A DNA stretch of 64,000 bases, taken from the NCBI GenBank assembly GCA_033032865.1, contig JAWHQI010000257.1:124001-188000 (forward strand), in the 5' to 3' direction. This document shows positions 1 through 11,033 of this stretch, in pieces. The position numbers were made by a program, and so were the translations under genes. The first letter of the stretch is position 1. Every line of letters begins with the position of its first letter. Below the pieces are notes generated by a model. It saw only the letters and a program-made list of their open reading frames with translations, had not been told where the DNA came from and searched no databases. Origin of the DNA: Dactylorhiza incarnata. Lineage: Eukaryota > Streptophyta > Magnoliopsida > Asparagales > Orchidaceae.

Positions 1-530
1 TCCGAAGGTTTGGGGGGCTTATGTTGTACACCCGTAAAGGCCTTAGGACGCACCTGAAGAAAGCCCCGGAAAAGAGAGGAGGGGTCGACGGTCAAAGAGC
101 GCGGTAGCACGCAGGCTGCACCCCCCCCGACCGCACCACCCTTAGGGGTGCGGCCGGCCAAGTCGCACCCCCCTTGGGGTGCGGCCAAGCCGCACCCCCC
201 TTGGGGTGCGGCCAAGCCGCACCCCCCAAGGGGGTGCGGCCAAGCCGCACCCCCCAAGGGGGTGCGGCCAAGACGCACCCATTGGGGGTGCGGCCAAGCC
301 GCAGGTGCGGCCTAGCCGCACCCCCCTTGGGGTGCGGCCAAGGCGCACCCCCCTTGGGGTGCGGCCAAGGCGCACCCCCCTTGGGGTGCGGCCAAGCCGC
401 ATCCCCCCTTGGGGGGGTGCGGCCAAGCTGCACCCCCTTGGAGGGTGCGGCCAAACCGCCCCCCCCCCCCCCTTGGGGGTGCGGCCAATCCGCACCCCCC
501 CCCCTTCTTTTCTTTGGGGTGTGCGGCCGC
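1..530 (+). repeat. D-family LTR, U3 part, with GC-rich minisatellite (piece 1 of 3)
   Basis: About 100-530 is a degenerate tandem array of roughly 27-30 bp units built on GTGCGGCCAAGCCGCACC followed by a C-run and TTGGGG. The same motif occurs in reverse orientation in the U3 of element D (about 60330-60480). Downstream of element A the sequence resumes at 11599 with more GC-rich repeat and a GTGCTCAGAACG motif also found in element D's LTR. I infer an old plus-strand LTR whose left end lies outside the window or is unrecognisable in bases 1-100. The long ORFs here arise from repeat periodicity and are not genes. Confidence 0.6.
526..530. other. Target-site duplication of element A, low-coordinate copy
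   Basis: GCCGC lies directly before the LTR end at 531. It is matched exactly by 11599-11603 directly after the LTR end at 11598. Confidence 0.9.
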
Positions 531-1977
531 TGATGCGCGCAAAATAGAGCTATAAACGCAAGTATACGTGCCGATCAAGTAATAAAGAGTGAGTGAGATC
601 GTTCCCTCGGAGAAGTGATAAAATTAGTGCTTGCAAGTACTAGCTAAACCGTTTCTTTAAATTCAAGCGAATCATAATGAGATTTTTTTTTTAAAAAAAG
701 ATTAAACAATATTAAAATAAAAATTAGAAAATCTGTATTACTTTTAATAAAAATAAAAATACTTTTTATTTTTAAAATCAGTTGAGGAAAGCAGTCTTGT
801 ATTCAGATTTCTGACAATTAATATGATGAACTTTTATGATTTATCTTATGTGAATGTTCTACGAATTATCTTGTAACAATTTTAAACGGAGAAATCCTAA
901 TCTCTCGATGTTGGAGATCTCAATATTTCAATTCCCCTAGTTATCTCTAACTTAATTGAATTGAGAAATACTGCGCGAAGCGGCAACCGTAGTCACTTAG
1001 CGAAAAGAGGAAATCTCTTTCTCACTTTTCTTCTAAATTAGAATTATGAAACTCACACTTCTCCTCTCTCGATTCTCGAAGCGTTAGTGAAATAAAAGAA
1101 ACTCAGATTAAGGACTTACACCACTCCTCTCTCGATTCTTGTGATGTAGAAAGTAGAATTTTACTCAAAAACGTATCTCATCTCTCGATTCTTGACACGC
1201 AAAAAGAATAAAATTCATAAATCTAGAGTTTCAAGAATGAAATCATAACTCGAATAAAATAATTCAAACAACAAACAACAAGATTACAAGAAATTATTCA
1301 TCACAAAAATTGTCATACTCTCATCATACAAGACTTGAAAAATTTAGTTCATAATGGAGAAGAAGAAACCCACAACTAGAAAGATCTTACAATACATATT
1401 TGAGGGGATTTCAAAATTTCCTCCTCAATTTTCTGGAATTAGCAAGATATCGCCTCCTTCTCTCTCTCTTGGCCGAAAATCCCTCCTTAATTTCCTCTCT
1501 TTTTTTTCGTGTAGCTTTCCTTCCATCATGGGGGAGAATATATAATAGCTTTCCACCCTGGCGTGCCTTGATTGCTGGTCATAATTGCTGAATAAATGCT
1601 TCTTAATAAGAATGTAACAGCCCAAATTTGAATATTTTCGAATTGCTGAAAATCTGTAACTGCCGTTTTTGTTGCAACAAATGTCAGAATTTGTTGCAAC
1701 CAATTTTATTTCGTGAGTTTTCTTCAAAATTCTTCTTTTGGCAAGTTGAAATCTTCTTGAATCCTCTTCTTAGCCATGATGATAACTTTAACTCTCATGA
1801 TTAATGAACGTATTCTCCTTTCCTAACATAAAATCACATAAAATGAGAATTATCTTCAAACTTAATTGCAAAATCAAATATTTATCATTTTGCGACTTTT
1901 TAATCATGATTATATGAATTATGATCATAAAATAATAAGAATGTGGTACAAAGATAACTTCTTTTGGGAAGTTATCA
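531..1977 (-). repeat. Element A 3' LTR (full length, 1447 bp)
   Basis: Read on the minus strand it begins TGATAACTTCCCAAAAG at 1977 and ends CGCATCA at 531. The first 25 bases form a short inverted repeat (GATAACTTC...GAAGTTATC), as in the B LTRs. A TATA-like stretch lies at 1538-1547 on the minus strand. Compared with the 5' LTR it keeps an extra block at about 707-1586. Small ORFs here (for example 1354-1545 and 1425-1727) show no family motif and are not called. Confidence 0.92.
1538..1547 (-). promoter_or_regulatory. TATA-like box in element A 3' LTR
   Basis: The minus strand reads TTATATAT in the middle of the LTR, in the position of TATATAAG in the B LTRs. The block holding it is absent from element A's 5' LTR. 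Confidence 0.5.
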
Positions 1978-2014
1978 CACCCCCACACATATTTCTTTGC
2001 TAGTCTCTAGCAAA
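1978..2014 (-). promoter_or_regulatory. Terminal polypurine tract with upstream hairpin (element A)
   Basis: On the minus strand GTGTGGGGGTG (1978-1988) abuts the 3' LTR and is the plus-strand primer site (PPT). Just upstream is a perfect hairpin, TTTGCTAG-AGA-CTAGCAAA (1996-2014). The same hairpin plus PPT arrangement occurs at 3163-3198 and twice in each B unit. Confidence 0.8.
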
Positions 2015-3162
2015 GATGAAGCATTGAAGACAAGAATGATAAGCAGGAAGTTTGATTCACTTTACTCTTGAACTCAATTGAATTCAATCTTACTCAAGGG
2101 ATTCAAATATAAGGATTAATAGACTAGTCAATCATTAAAATTTCAAATGATAACCAATTCATTAGTTTGATAAAAGATAAAACTCTACTAAGACCTCCAG
2201 TGTAGTGTGTGGTATTCCTTAAAATTATTTACTCCTTTATAATTCTTTTCAAAACTTCATTATCAAAAGAAAGGAGTGAGAATAGGCTGAATTTTTGATA
2301 TGGCCTCCACAAGAGTTTGGTGGGTCAATTGATAGAAAATAATATGGGCATGTACTAGGTTTTGACATTGGCTTGGCTAGGACTTTCATGGTTTAGATTT
2401 TGATAGTAGAATTCTTTTCCTAGTTAAAATTCTTAATAATTCTCCAAATCATGGGGTTTAATTCATAACACAACACACATTTTTTTATGCCCATAGTTGG
2501 GATCATTCCAAATAGGTGTACACATATTTAGGTCACATATCACTATGACACTTATCCAAATTTTTTTTTTCTTTTCTTTTAGTGACCATAGTTGGGATCA
2601 TTCCAAATAGGTGTACACATATTTAGGCCACATATCACTATGACACTTATCCAATTTCTTTTGTTTTAAACACCCAAAATTTGAAAAGTTTATTAAGAAA
2701 TAACTAGAGAAAATGAGTAGGAAATTTATGCTTGGTTTATTGTATCCAAATGAAAAGGCTCAAGCACAAGAGATAGTGGATGATCAAAAAGTAGGCTTTT
2801 ATGGTGCAAAGAGACCCAAAGATGACCCTAATCATTTTATCAATTAACTGCCCAATCTCAATGTCTTAGCTTAAATCATTGACTCAGTTCTTACTCCCTC
2901 TTTCACTCTTAATTTCAGAAGTAAATAAAAAAAAAATTTAAAGAAGACAAATTCTTGTAAGGAATAAAGTGCATAAGAGGAATAGAGCTTTAAAGAAAAT
3001 CTTACTAATTTTAAGGTCATACTCTGAACTTTTAGGATTAGTTAGCCTATCGATCAACTTAAATTGAATATCTAGAGTAGTTTTTAAAACAACGGTTTCT
3101 AAAGTAAAGTTCATCAAACTCGAGATTAATAATATGTTCATCATCCATATGGTGGAGGATAA
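2015..3162 (-). other. Element A 3' non-coding region with a direct repeat
   Basis: This AT-rich sequence has no credible ORF. Two direct copies of a roughly 75-bp segment containing CATAGTTGGGATCATTCC lie at about 2490-2560 and 2585-2655, separated by a T-rich run. The B units carry the homologous duplication in the same place (37160-37325 and 47455-47610), so it predates the split of A and B. Confidence 0.65.
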
Positions 3163-3198
3163 CCCCCCCACACATAAAACATTGCTAGACCCTAGCAA
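3163..3198 (-). promoter_or_regulatory. Internal PPT-like tract plus hairpin (element A)
   Basis: The minus strand shows hairpin TTGCTAG-GGT-CTAGCAA (3182-3198) followed by GTGTGGGGGG (3163-3173). It repeats the terminal module at 1978-2014 and lies about 400 bp after the stop of the third ORF, the same distance as in B. It may be a second priming site for plus-strand synthesis or an RNA signal; this is inferred from form only. Confidence 0.6.
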
Positions 3199-3605
3199 AA
3201 GGTGTTAAATATTTTTATTTTTTAACAAAAGATTTTGAAAATAAAAATTTCAGTAAATGGTTAGAAAGGAAATCAAGATTGTAAGCCTCCCCTGATTAAA
3301 CAGCAGTACTCAATTAGCCTCTCCAGTTTGAAATTCTCTTTTCCCCAAAATGAGGATGAGGAGTTTAATGAAGATGTCCCTCTTTTGAGCTATCATCTGC
3401 AAGGTACTAACCAAACATTTTTCCAATAGCAATAGTGTAAGCAATAATCACCATGCATAACATCATTTGTGAAATTAAACCAAAATATAATTCTAGCATC
3501 AGTAGAGAATTGTTTGATCATAAGTGGATAAAGCATGAAGCTATTAAAGAGTCTTTCAAAAAGATAATGTAAGCAAAAAAAAAACTAGAGTGTTTTATAA
3601 AAACA

Positions 3606-4838
3606 CTATTCTTCGTCGTCACTGTCCGCGATATCATCCACGTGATCGTCCCCACCTTGGTCTTCGTCGTCCTCGTCGTCATCGTTGAACACATAAGCAT
3701 CATCAGAATCATCACTGGAATCATCTGCATTAACTTCAGGTAGTGAAGGATCCGCTCGTTTTCCTCTGGTATTCAGCAAATATCCATTATCATCAAAAGG
3801 TCCTAGGAAGGGCAAACTTTGGTTACCCACTGGAAGAAGATTATGTCGAAGAAGCAGTTGTTGATTTCGAAGAATGGTTAACAGGCGTGCTTCAACTACC
3901 ATGTGATGATTCCTTTGATGCTCTTTCATATATTGTAAAGTTGCCAAGACTATGTCTATTCCTGTCGGGTCCTGAGGAGTATTTGCTTGGGTCTTTTGAC
4001 GCTTGCTTGAGGTAGCACAGACTGCCTGCTTGGGTGGTAGTTTTGGTTCATCCAGCACTTTAATATTTGATTGTACCACATTTTGAGTAATATGGTGTGA
4101 AACTGTTGTTATCAGATCGCCATCTCCCATTCTTACTCCCATATGGCGACAAAGCTCAGTAATTAAGGTAGGGAACCATAAGTGATTTCCCTTGTCTGAA
4201 GATGCTTTGGCCCGAATCTGCTCACATATTAATCTCCCTATATTGATCGGAATTCCTTGTATTATGCAGTAAATCAACAAAGCCTTATCCGAGGATACGT
4301 TGTTTGGGTTCTTAGTTGGTAATAGGCTGGAATTGATGAAAAGCAACCAAACCTTAGCCTCTCTAGTGAAACTGGCGGCCTTGAAGACGTGTTTGACAGG
4401 ATTTGCCCAAAGATCGTCCTTGTTAACACACAATACCGCTGCGACATCATCTGGTGAGATGGTTGTTTTCAAAGAGGCGTAACCATCAACACCCCTGATC
4501 CTAGTCTCAAAAAATTCGTTCAAATATCGTGCTGAAAAATTGATTTCTTTTCCCCTAACCATGGTTATGCCGTGTTTCTGAAATCTAGCATTTGAGTAGA
4601 ACTCATATACCCATGGTAGGACAGCCTCTGTTCGGGGACAGCAAAACGATGTCCATCCCTGGTTGCTTATTTGCGCTTCCAACATTATACTCCATTTTTG
4701 CTGTTCGAAGACAAAACCCCTCTCATAAATGGCGGGTTTCTTTTTGATCTTCTCGAACAGAGCTTGAGCTTCATTACTAACAAATCGCAGATTCTTTCTA
4801 GCCACCCTCTTCACGTGTTCCTTCTTCGTAGGGGCCAT
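3606..4838 (-). CDS. Athila third ORF (env-position protein, putative plant transposon protein domain), element A
   Basis: This 410-aa ORF starts at the ATG at 4838 (MAPTKKEH). The in-frame extension to 4913 runs into a predicted 5'-UTR intron, so the shorter start is preferred. It lies after pol, where Athila elements carry an env-like or accessory ORF. The core is similar to the B ORFs (motifs YERGF, LPWVYEFYSNA, KVWLLFINSSLLPTK, GRLI), matching what is annotated in plants as the 'putative plant transposon protein' domain. The C-terminus is a long Asp/Glu-rich tail (about the last 45 residues). I see no signal peptide or membrane segment, so a true envelope role is doubtful. A lysine- and arginine-rich N-terminus could bind nucleic acid. 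The function is unknown. Confidence 0.75.
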   Translation of the reverse strand: MAPTKKEHVKRVARKNLRFVSNEAQALFEKIKKKPAIYERGFVFEQQKWSIMLEAQISNQGWTSFCCPRTEAVLPWVYEFYSNARFQKHGITMVRGKEINFSARYLNEFFETRIRGVDGYASLKTTISPDDVAAVLCVNKDDLWANPVKHVFKAASFTREAKVWLLFINSSLLPTKNPNNVSSDKALLIYCIIQGIPINIGRLICEQIRAKASSDKGNHLWFPTLITELCRHMGVRMGDGDLITTVSHHITQNVVQSNIKVLDEPKLPPKQAVCATSSKRQKTQANTPQDPTGIDIVLATLQYMKEHQRNHHMVVEARLLTILRNQQLLLRHNLLPVGNQSLPFLGPFDDNGYLLNTRGKRADPSLPEVNADDSSDDSDDAYVFNDDDEDDEDQGGDDHVDDIADSDDEE

Positions 4839-4843
4839 GGGTT

Positions 4844-4918
4844 CTATAAAAAATGGTTTGCTAAAATCTAAACCTAATGTGGAATGGCACGAAATGGAGC
4901 ACAAAGGAGACAACTTAC
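4844..4918 (-). other. Predicted 5'-UTR intron before the third ORF (element A)
   Basis: On the minus strand the donor is CGCTG|GTAAGTTG (4918) and the acceptor is TTTTTTATAG|AACCC (4844), giving 75 bp and ending 5 bases before the ATG. B1 and B2 have a 74-bp GT-AG interval at the same place (35023-35096 and 45315-45388). The matching position in divergent elements supports a real intron. Confidence 0.65.
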
Positions 4919-5426
4919 CAGCGATTGGAGAGTTTGGGACGATGACAAGAGCCTTTGAAGCTCGCAGTCGACGCAGTCGGGGCGCCGTGTTGTCCGATGG
5001 TTGGGGAAGAGTCGCGAGGTCGCAGAAGACAGGAAAGGGAAAGGCGATGTTTTAGGTCGGAATGAGATTTTCGGCTTTCGAATTTGTATACAAAACGGCT
5101 AGTGTTGATTAGCCGCTAATTAAGTTTTATCTTAATTAACCGTTTATATTAGATTGGGCGGTAATTTAGGGATTGGCGTGGTTTGTGCGCACAATTAAAG
5201 GTTGTCCTATTGGAGAACTGTGCTAGCCCAAGGATGGATTTCTAAACTTGATGTTACCGAATTTGAAATTTTGTTTAGACAAAATTTTTGTGAATAACTA
5301 AATATTAAACTACAGAACTACAGAATTTTGAAATATATTTTTAAAGTTAAACTAAATAATAAATTTGGGTTGCCTCCCAAGAAGCGCCTCATTTAAAGTC
5401 CCGGCCGGACCCTTGTCCATTTCTTT
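4919..5426 (-). other. Element A spacer between pol and third ORF
   Basis: There is no ORF of note. On the minus strand it looks like a promoter and 5' UTR: a TATA-like TATACAAA near 5085-5095, then pyrimidine-rich sequence leading to the intron donor at 4918. A separate third-ORF transcript is possible but not shown. Confidence 0.4.
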
Positions 5427-8400
5427 TTATTTTAATTGAACGGATGACACCAACCTCTCATTGTCGCCATTTCGATAAATTTTTAAACGTTCACCATTTA
5501 CCTTAAATTCTGAGTTGTCAATTTCATTTACTATGGTGATCGCGCCGTAAGGATATACTTCTTTCACTCTAAACGGTCCTGACCAACGTGTTTTTAATTT
5601 TCCAGGAAATAGTTTTAAACGAGAATTGAACAATAGAACTAATTGCCCTGGTTCGAATTGTTTATCACTCAGACGTTGATCGTGCCACTTTTTCGTTTTT
5701 TCTTTGTAAATCCTCGAACTCTCATACGCATTCATTCTGATTTCCTCCAATTCATGTAATTGTAATATTCTTTGTTTCCCAGCATCTTGATAATCATAGT
5801 TAATCTTTTTGATAGCCCAATGTGCTCCGTGTTCTAGCTCCAAAGGTAAGTGACAAGCTTTCCCGAACACTAATCTGTAAGGGGTTAGACCAATCGGTGT
5901 CTTATAAGCAGTTCTATATGCCCATAAAGCGTCATTAAGCTTGTGAGCCCAATCTTTACAATTGACACTAACAGTTCTTGCTAAGATATTCTTAATCTCT
6001 CTATTAGAAACTTCCGCTAGTCCATTTGTTTTAGGATGATATGCTAAAGCTACTTTATGATTGACCCCATATTTCCTTAGAAGTTTAGTAAATTGATGAT
6101 TACAAAAGTGGCTTCCTCCGTCACTTATAATTGCTCTAGGGGTCCCAAAACGATTGAAAATAAAATTCTTTAAGAAATGAAGAACTATCTTCGCATCATT
6201 TTTAGTTGTATCAATTGCTTCAACCCATTTAGAAACATAATCAACAGCTAGAAGAATAAAAAGGTTACCATTTGAATTGACAAAAGGTCCCATAAAGTCA
6301 ATACCCCAAACATCAAATAATTCGACCTCTAGAATTGTGTTCATCGGTAAAGACCCATTTTTTTGGATATTTTCATGCCTTTGACAATGATCACATTGTT
6401 GTACAAATTCTCTCGCATCTTGGAACAAAGAGGGCCAAAAGAATTCTGATTCTAATACCTTCATGGCTGTTCTATTTCCCATAAAATGTCCTCCGTAAGG
6501 GGAGTTGTGACATTTCTCTAGAATAGACTTTATCTCTCCTTCCATGACACACCGTCTTATCATCCCATCAGCCCCAATTTTAAATAAGTAAGGATCGTCC
6601 CAAACATAAGATTTAACTTGATGCAAAAAAATTTTCTTTTGTTGAAAATTAAAATCAGAAGGAATGATTTTACTTGCTAAGTAATTTACATAATCAGCAT
6701 ACCAAGGTATTGGAAATTCGTGGACAGCTAAAATCCTTTCATCGGGAAATCTTTCATTAATTTCTAATTGTGGTAGAGGGTTTGTAGATTCTATTCTTGA
6801 TAAGTGATCAGCAACTGGGTTATCTACCCCTTTTCTATCCTTGATTTCAAGATCAAATTCTTGTAATAATAAAACCCAACGGATCAACCTTGGTTTAGCA
6901 TCCTTCTTCTCCATGAGATATCGTATAGCCGCGTGGTCCGTAAATACTATAATATTAGTACAAAGGAGATAAGATCTGAATTTTTCAAAAGCGAACACTA
7001 CGGCTAATAATTCTTTTTCGGTAGTGGTATAATTTATTTGAGCCTCTACTAAGGTTTTGCTAGCATAGGCTATTGTGTAAAATATCTTCTCTCGAACTTG
7101 GCCTAATACAACTCCGACGGCGAAATCGCTAGCATCACACATAAGTGTAAAAGGCTCTCCCCAATCGGGAGCCACTATAATAGGTGCTGTAGTCAATCGG
7201 GTTTTAAGTTGATTAAACGCAAATAGACAAATATCATTAAAATCAAACTTAGCATCTTTTTCTAATAAACTGCTTAAGGGTTTAGCGATTTTAGCAAAAT
7301 CTTTGATAAATCTCCTATAAAAACCTGCATGTCCTAAGAAACTTCGTAAAGTTTTTATATTCTTTGGTGGCGGTAATTTTTCTATTACCTCAATTTTTGC
7401 TTTATCAACTTCTAACCCACTTTTCGAAACATGATGTCCAAGAACTATTCCCTCACGCACCATGAAATGACATTTTTCCCAATTTAAAACCAAATTAGTT
7501 TCTACGCAACGAGAAAGCACTTTTTCTAAACAACATAAACATTCATCAAAAGTTTTTCCAAAGATAGAAAAATCATCCATAAAAATTTCTATGCCATGGT
7601 CCATAAGATCGGAAAATATAGCGATCATGCAACGTTGAAAAGTGGCTGGTGCGTTACATAAACCAAACGGCATTCTCCTAAATGCGAACGTTCCGTAGGG
7701 GCATGTAAAGGTAGTTTTTTCTTGATCTTCCGGATCTACGGTGATTTGATTGTATCCGGAATACCCGTCTAAGAAACAAAAGAAATCATTACCAGATAAT
7801 TTATCAAGAACTTGATCTATGAAGGGTAATGGAAAATGGTCTTTTCTAGTAGCTTTATTAAGTTTCCGGTAATCCATGCATATTCGCCATCCCGTGATAG
7901 TCCTAGTCGAGATTAATTCATTTTTATCATTCTTTATTACCGTCATGCCCCCTTTCTTGGGTACACATTGAACAGGGGAGACCCAAGGGCTATCGGAGAT
8001 GGGATAGATTATTCCTGCATCTAACCATTTAATTATTTCTTTCTTTACTACCTCCTTCATGGGTGGACTAAGACGTCGTTGAGGTTCTATGGATCCTTTA
8101 AATGATTCTTCTAACAGAATTTTATGCATGCATAACGAAGGACTAATTCCTCTAATATCTGCTATAGTCCAACCTATGGCCAATTTATATTGTTTCAAAA
8201 GATTTATTAATTGTTGATGTTGTTCCGGCAATAAGTTGGAGTTAATTATGACCGGCAACGTATCAATCTCTCCTAAATACGCATAAGATAGGTGTTCCGG
8301 TAAAGGTTTAAGTTCAAGAACGGGTGGTGTTTTTATTGACGGCTCAGGCGCTCGTGGTCCCTCTCCTATTTCCAATGGTTCCGGATTCCGAGAGAAAACC

Positions 8401-9058
8401 GCTCGACAAGTTCCTAATTCCAAGCAATCATTGCTTCCTTCCTCATCCTCGGGAATTTCATCAAAATCTGAAAAAAAATTCAATTCCTCTTCATCATTAT
8501 CAAGTTCATAATTTTTCTTAAATTCATAAAGTGTTAAACTATTTATTTCTTCCATCCGATCTCCCTCTCGCTCAGGAAATTTCATGGCCTTGAGAACATT
8601 GAATGTCACTTGTTCATCGTTCACTCTCATGGTGAGTTCTCCTTTATGAACGTCAATCAACGTTCTCCCAGTTGCTAAGAAAGGTCGGCCTACTATGATA
8701 GGCACTTCCTTATCTTCTTCCATGTCAAGCACTACAAAATCCGCCGGAAAAATAAACTTTTCTACTTTAACTAAAACATCCTCCACAATACCTTTTGGAA
8801 AAGTAAGAGATTTATCGGCTAATTGTAAAGTTAAAGATGTTTTAGTTATCTCTCCTAATCCCAGTTTTTTATAAATTGATAACGACATTAAATTTATACT
8901 TGCGCCTAAGTCACACAAAGCCTTTCCTTCGAATTGATATCCAATGGAGCAAGGAATGGTGAAGCTTCCGGGATCTTTTAACTTAGGTGGTAATTTCTTT
9001 TGAAGAATTGCACTACACTCATGTGTAAGTGCTACCGTTTCATTTATACCCAATTTCC
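5427..9058 (-). pseudogene. pol: Athila pol (protease-RT-RNase H-integrase), element A, out of frame with gag
   Basis: The open frame is 1208 codons from 9053. Domains in order: aspartic protease (DLGAS, D48); reverse transcriptase with FMDD in place of YMDD (491-494); RNase H (CDASDFAVG and [10 protein letters not shown]); integrase with HHCC zinc region and catalytic core (D978, E1014, spacing D-35-E); then a basic C-terminal segment ending near the chromodomain-free Athila terminus. In B the same sequence continues without break from gag. Here the T8 run at 9059-9066 (A8 on the coding strand) is one base too long, so gag ends in YK-stop and pol is in the +1 frame. The pol domains themselves look intact, so this was recently functional. 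Programmed frameshifting is possible but less likely than a homopolymer slip. Confidence 0.9.
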
Positions 9059-10896
9059 TTTTTTTTGTTTAAAATGTCCTTCATAAACTTCACGTAGCTT
9101 GGCATTTGCTCCAAGGATTCGGCGAAGGGAATGTTGATTTGAAGTTTCTTAAAGATTTCTAAGAATTTTTGAAATTGTTGATCAAGTTTACTCTTCCTTA
9201 ATCTTTGAGGGAATGGTGGTGGTGGATAAATGATTTTATTTTCTTTTACATTGGGAGGGTTTGTAGTTTTTTTCTTCATGTTCTCTCCTAAAATTCCTCC
9301 TTCATCTTCAATTTTGTTTTCTTCTATGATTATTTCCTCAGTAGACTTATTCGAAGGGTTGATGTTGATATTAGCATTTATGTTATTATTTCCTAACGGA
9401 TCACTCCTTTTATCGCTCACCAACTCTTTTCCACTACGTAATGTTATTGCTTTACATTGATGGTTATCTCCCTTGGGATTGGGAGTAGTATCCGTGGGTA
9501 GTGCGCCCGGTGTTCTCATACTTAAAGTTGCAGCTATTTGTCCTAATTGAGACTCAATCATTCTCATGGATCCTTCTAGACTTGTGAAACGTGCTTCATT
9601 TTTTTGAATTGATTCCATGATAAAGTCGTCAGTTACTTTCCTAGAAATTCCCGCTTGATTAGGATGATGGCTTTGGTGAGGGTTAGGATTAGAATTAAAT
9701 AAATGAGTTGGTGTTGATCCATTACCACTATTTTTCCAAGAGAAATTAGGATGATTTCTCCATTCGGGGTTATAGTGATTTTGATAAGAGTTTGAGTTTT
9801 GTTTAAATTGACCTCCTATGTAATTTACTTCTTCGGTCCCACCTACAAGTTGTTCTATTGTTAACGTAGGATTAGAGGAAACCATAGGAGTGGTTAAGCT
9901 ATTAACTTGAGGGTTCATTTGATTTGGATTTATTGTCAACGCATCTAATCTTTTATTAATCGAATTAAATTGAGACGTCATTTGTGCTGCAAATGACGTA
10001 AATTGATCAACTTGGTATAATCCGGCTGTGGTGGAAGGTTGTGCTTGACGTTCAATCGAATGATAATTATTAGAAGATAAGTCTTCCAAAATACCGTAAG
10101 CATCCTCCGGATATTTATTCATTAGAGATCCTCCTGCAGCTCCATCTACTTGTATCATTGTAGACGTCTGGAGGCCATTATAGAAGGTCCATACTTGTTG
10201 GTGAATGGCTAGCCCATGATGGGGACATCTACGTAACAATTCCTTAAATTGTTCCCACGCATCATATAAGGTTTCTCCATTTACTTGCATGAATGTAGAG
10301 ATATCCCGCATTAACTTAGCGGTTTTGGATGGGGGGAAATATTTGGCCAAAAATTTTTCAATTAAAATAGCCCAAGTAGTTATAGAACCATGAGGCAGCG
10401 AATTCAACCAATCTTTAGCTTTCCCTTCGAGGGAGAAGGGAAATAATCGCAATCTAATGGCTTCTTCAGATGCGCCATTAATTTTGAATGTGTCACATAT
10501 TTCTATGAACGTTCTTAGATGGGAATTAGGATCTTCATGATTTAAACCCCCGAATTTGTTATTTTGAACAAGTTGCATGGCCATGGAATCAATTTTAAAA
10601 TTATTAGCCTCTACCGCGGGTCTAGCAATACTGAATTGTACCCCTCCCCGATAAGGCATATTATAGTCACGACAGGTTCTTCTTTGCTCTACGTGTTGCC
10701 CATTTTGGTCTACTTGACCTCCTAAATCTTGCCCACCTTGATGAACCTCGTCTTCTAAATTTTGATGGTTTTGATTATTTAAATCCATTATTGGGTGATT
10801 TAAATGTTCCAATCTAGAGGTCTTCCTATTACGCCTACATGTTCGTTCAATTTCTGAGTTTAATGGTACTAAATCTACCAAACGATACCTGGACAT
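9040..10896 (-). CDS. gag: Athila gag, element A
   Basis: A 618-aa ORF whose start ([12 protein letters not shown]) aligns with the B start ([12 protein letters not shown]). It carries the plant retrotransposon gag core ([16 protein letters not shown], then [15 protein letters not shown]) at about residues 150-210. The central part is Asn/Gln-rich, and I see no CCHC knuckle. It would form the capsid-like particle in the cytoplasm. The last residues are off-frame because of the A8 run, and the ORF overlaps the start of pol by 14 bases. In a functional relative this is the N-terminal third of one gag-pol polyprotein. Confidence 0.88.
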   Translation of the reverse strand: MSRYRLVDLVPLNSEIERTCRRNRKTSRLEHLNHPIMDLNNQNHQNLEDEVHQGGQDLGGQVDQNGQHVEQRRTCRDYNMPYRGGVQFSIARPAVEANNFKIDSMAMQLVQNNKFGGLNHEDPNSHLRTFIEICDTFKINGASEEAIRLRLFPFSLEGKAKDWLNSLPHGSITTWAILIEKFLAKYFPPSKTAKLMRDISTFMQVNGETLYDAWEQFKELLRRCPHHGLAIHQQVWTFYNGLQTSTMIQVDGAAGGSLMNKYPEDAYGILEDLSSNNYHSIERQAQPSTTAGLYQVDQFTSFAAQMTSQFNSINKRLDALTINPNQMNPQVNSLTTPMVSSNPTLTIEQLVGGTEEVNYIGGQFKQNSNSYQNHYNPEWRNHPNFSWKNSGNGSTPTHLFNSNPNPHQSHHPNQAGISRKVTDDFIMESIQKNEARFTSLEGSMRMIESQLGQIAATLSMRTPGALPTDTTPNPKGDNHQCKAITLRSGKELVSDKRSDPLGNNNINANININPSNKSTEEIIIEENKIEDEGGILGENMKKKTTNPPNVKENKIIYPPPPFPQRLRKSKLDQQFQKFLEIFKKLQINIPFAESLEQMPSYVKFMKDILNKKKEIGYK

Positions 10897-11009
10897 AAAC
10901 TAACAGATTTCAAAAGAAAAACAAGTTGGAATTAACTTAAATTAAAGCTTGACCTCCAAATACTAAGGGTTACTAATATTGCAAGATAAAACACTAAATC
11001 CGTTACACT

Positions 11010-11027
11010 TCCCCGGCAACGGCGCCA
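11010..11027 (-). promoter_or_regulatory. Primer-binding site, tRNA-Asp (element A)
   Basis: The minus strand reads TGGCGCCGTTGCCGGGGA. This is the exact complement of the 3' end of plant tRNA-Asp(GTC), the primer known for Athila, and it lies six bases inside the 5' LTR end. Confidence 0.93.
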
Positions 11028-11033
11028 AAAACT

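Noticed and set aside
92..578. Overlapping 88-122 aa ORFs on both strands rich in Pro, Gly and Arg
   Set aside because: They arise from the GC-rich 27-30 bp minisatellite, open in several frames at once, with no family motif.
3606..4838. True envelope glycoprotein in element A
   Set aside because: Position fits an env-like ORF, but there is no visible signal peptide, transmembrane helix or cleavage site; 'third ORF' is safer.
9040..9066. Programmed -1 frameshift (A AAA AAG) between gag and pol in element A
   Set aside because: The pol frame is +1 relative to gag. A -1 slip reaches TAA after a few codons. The B elements need no shift.
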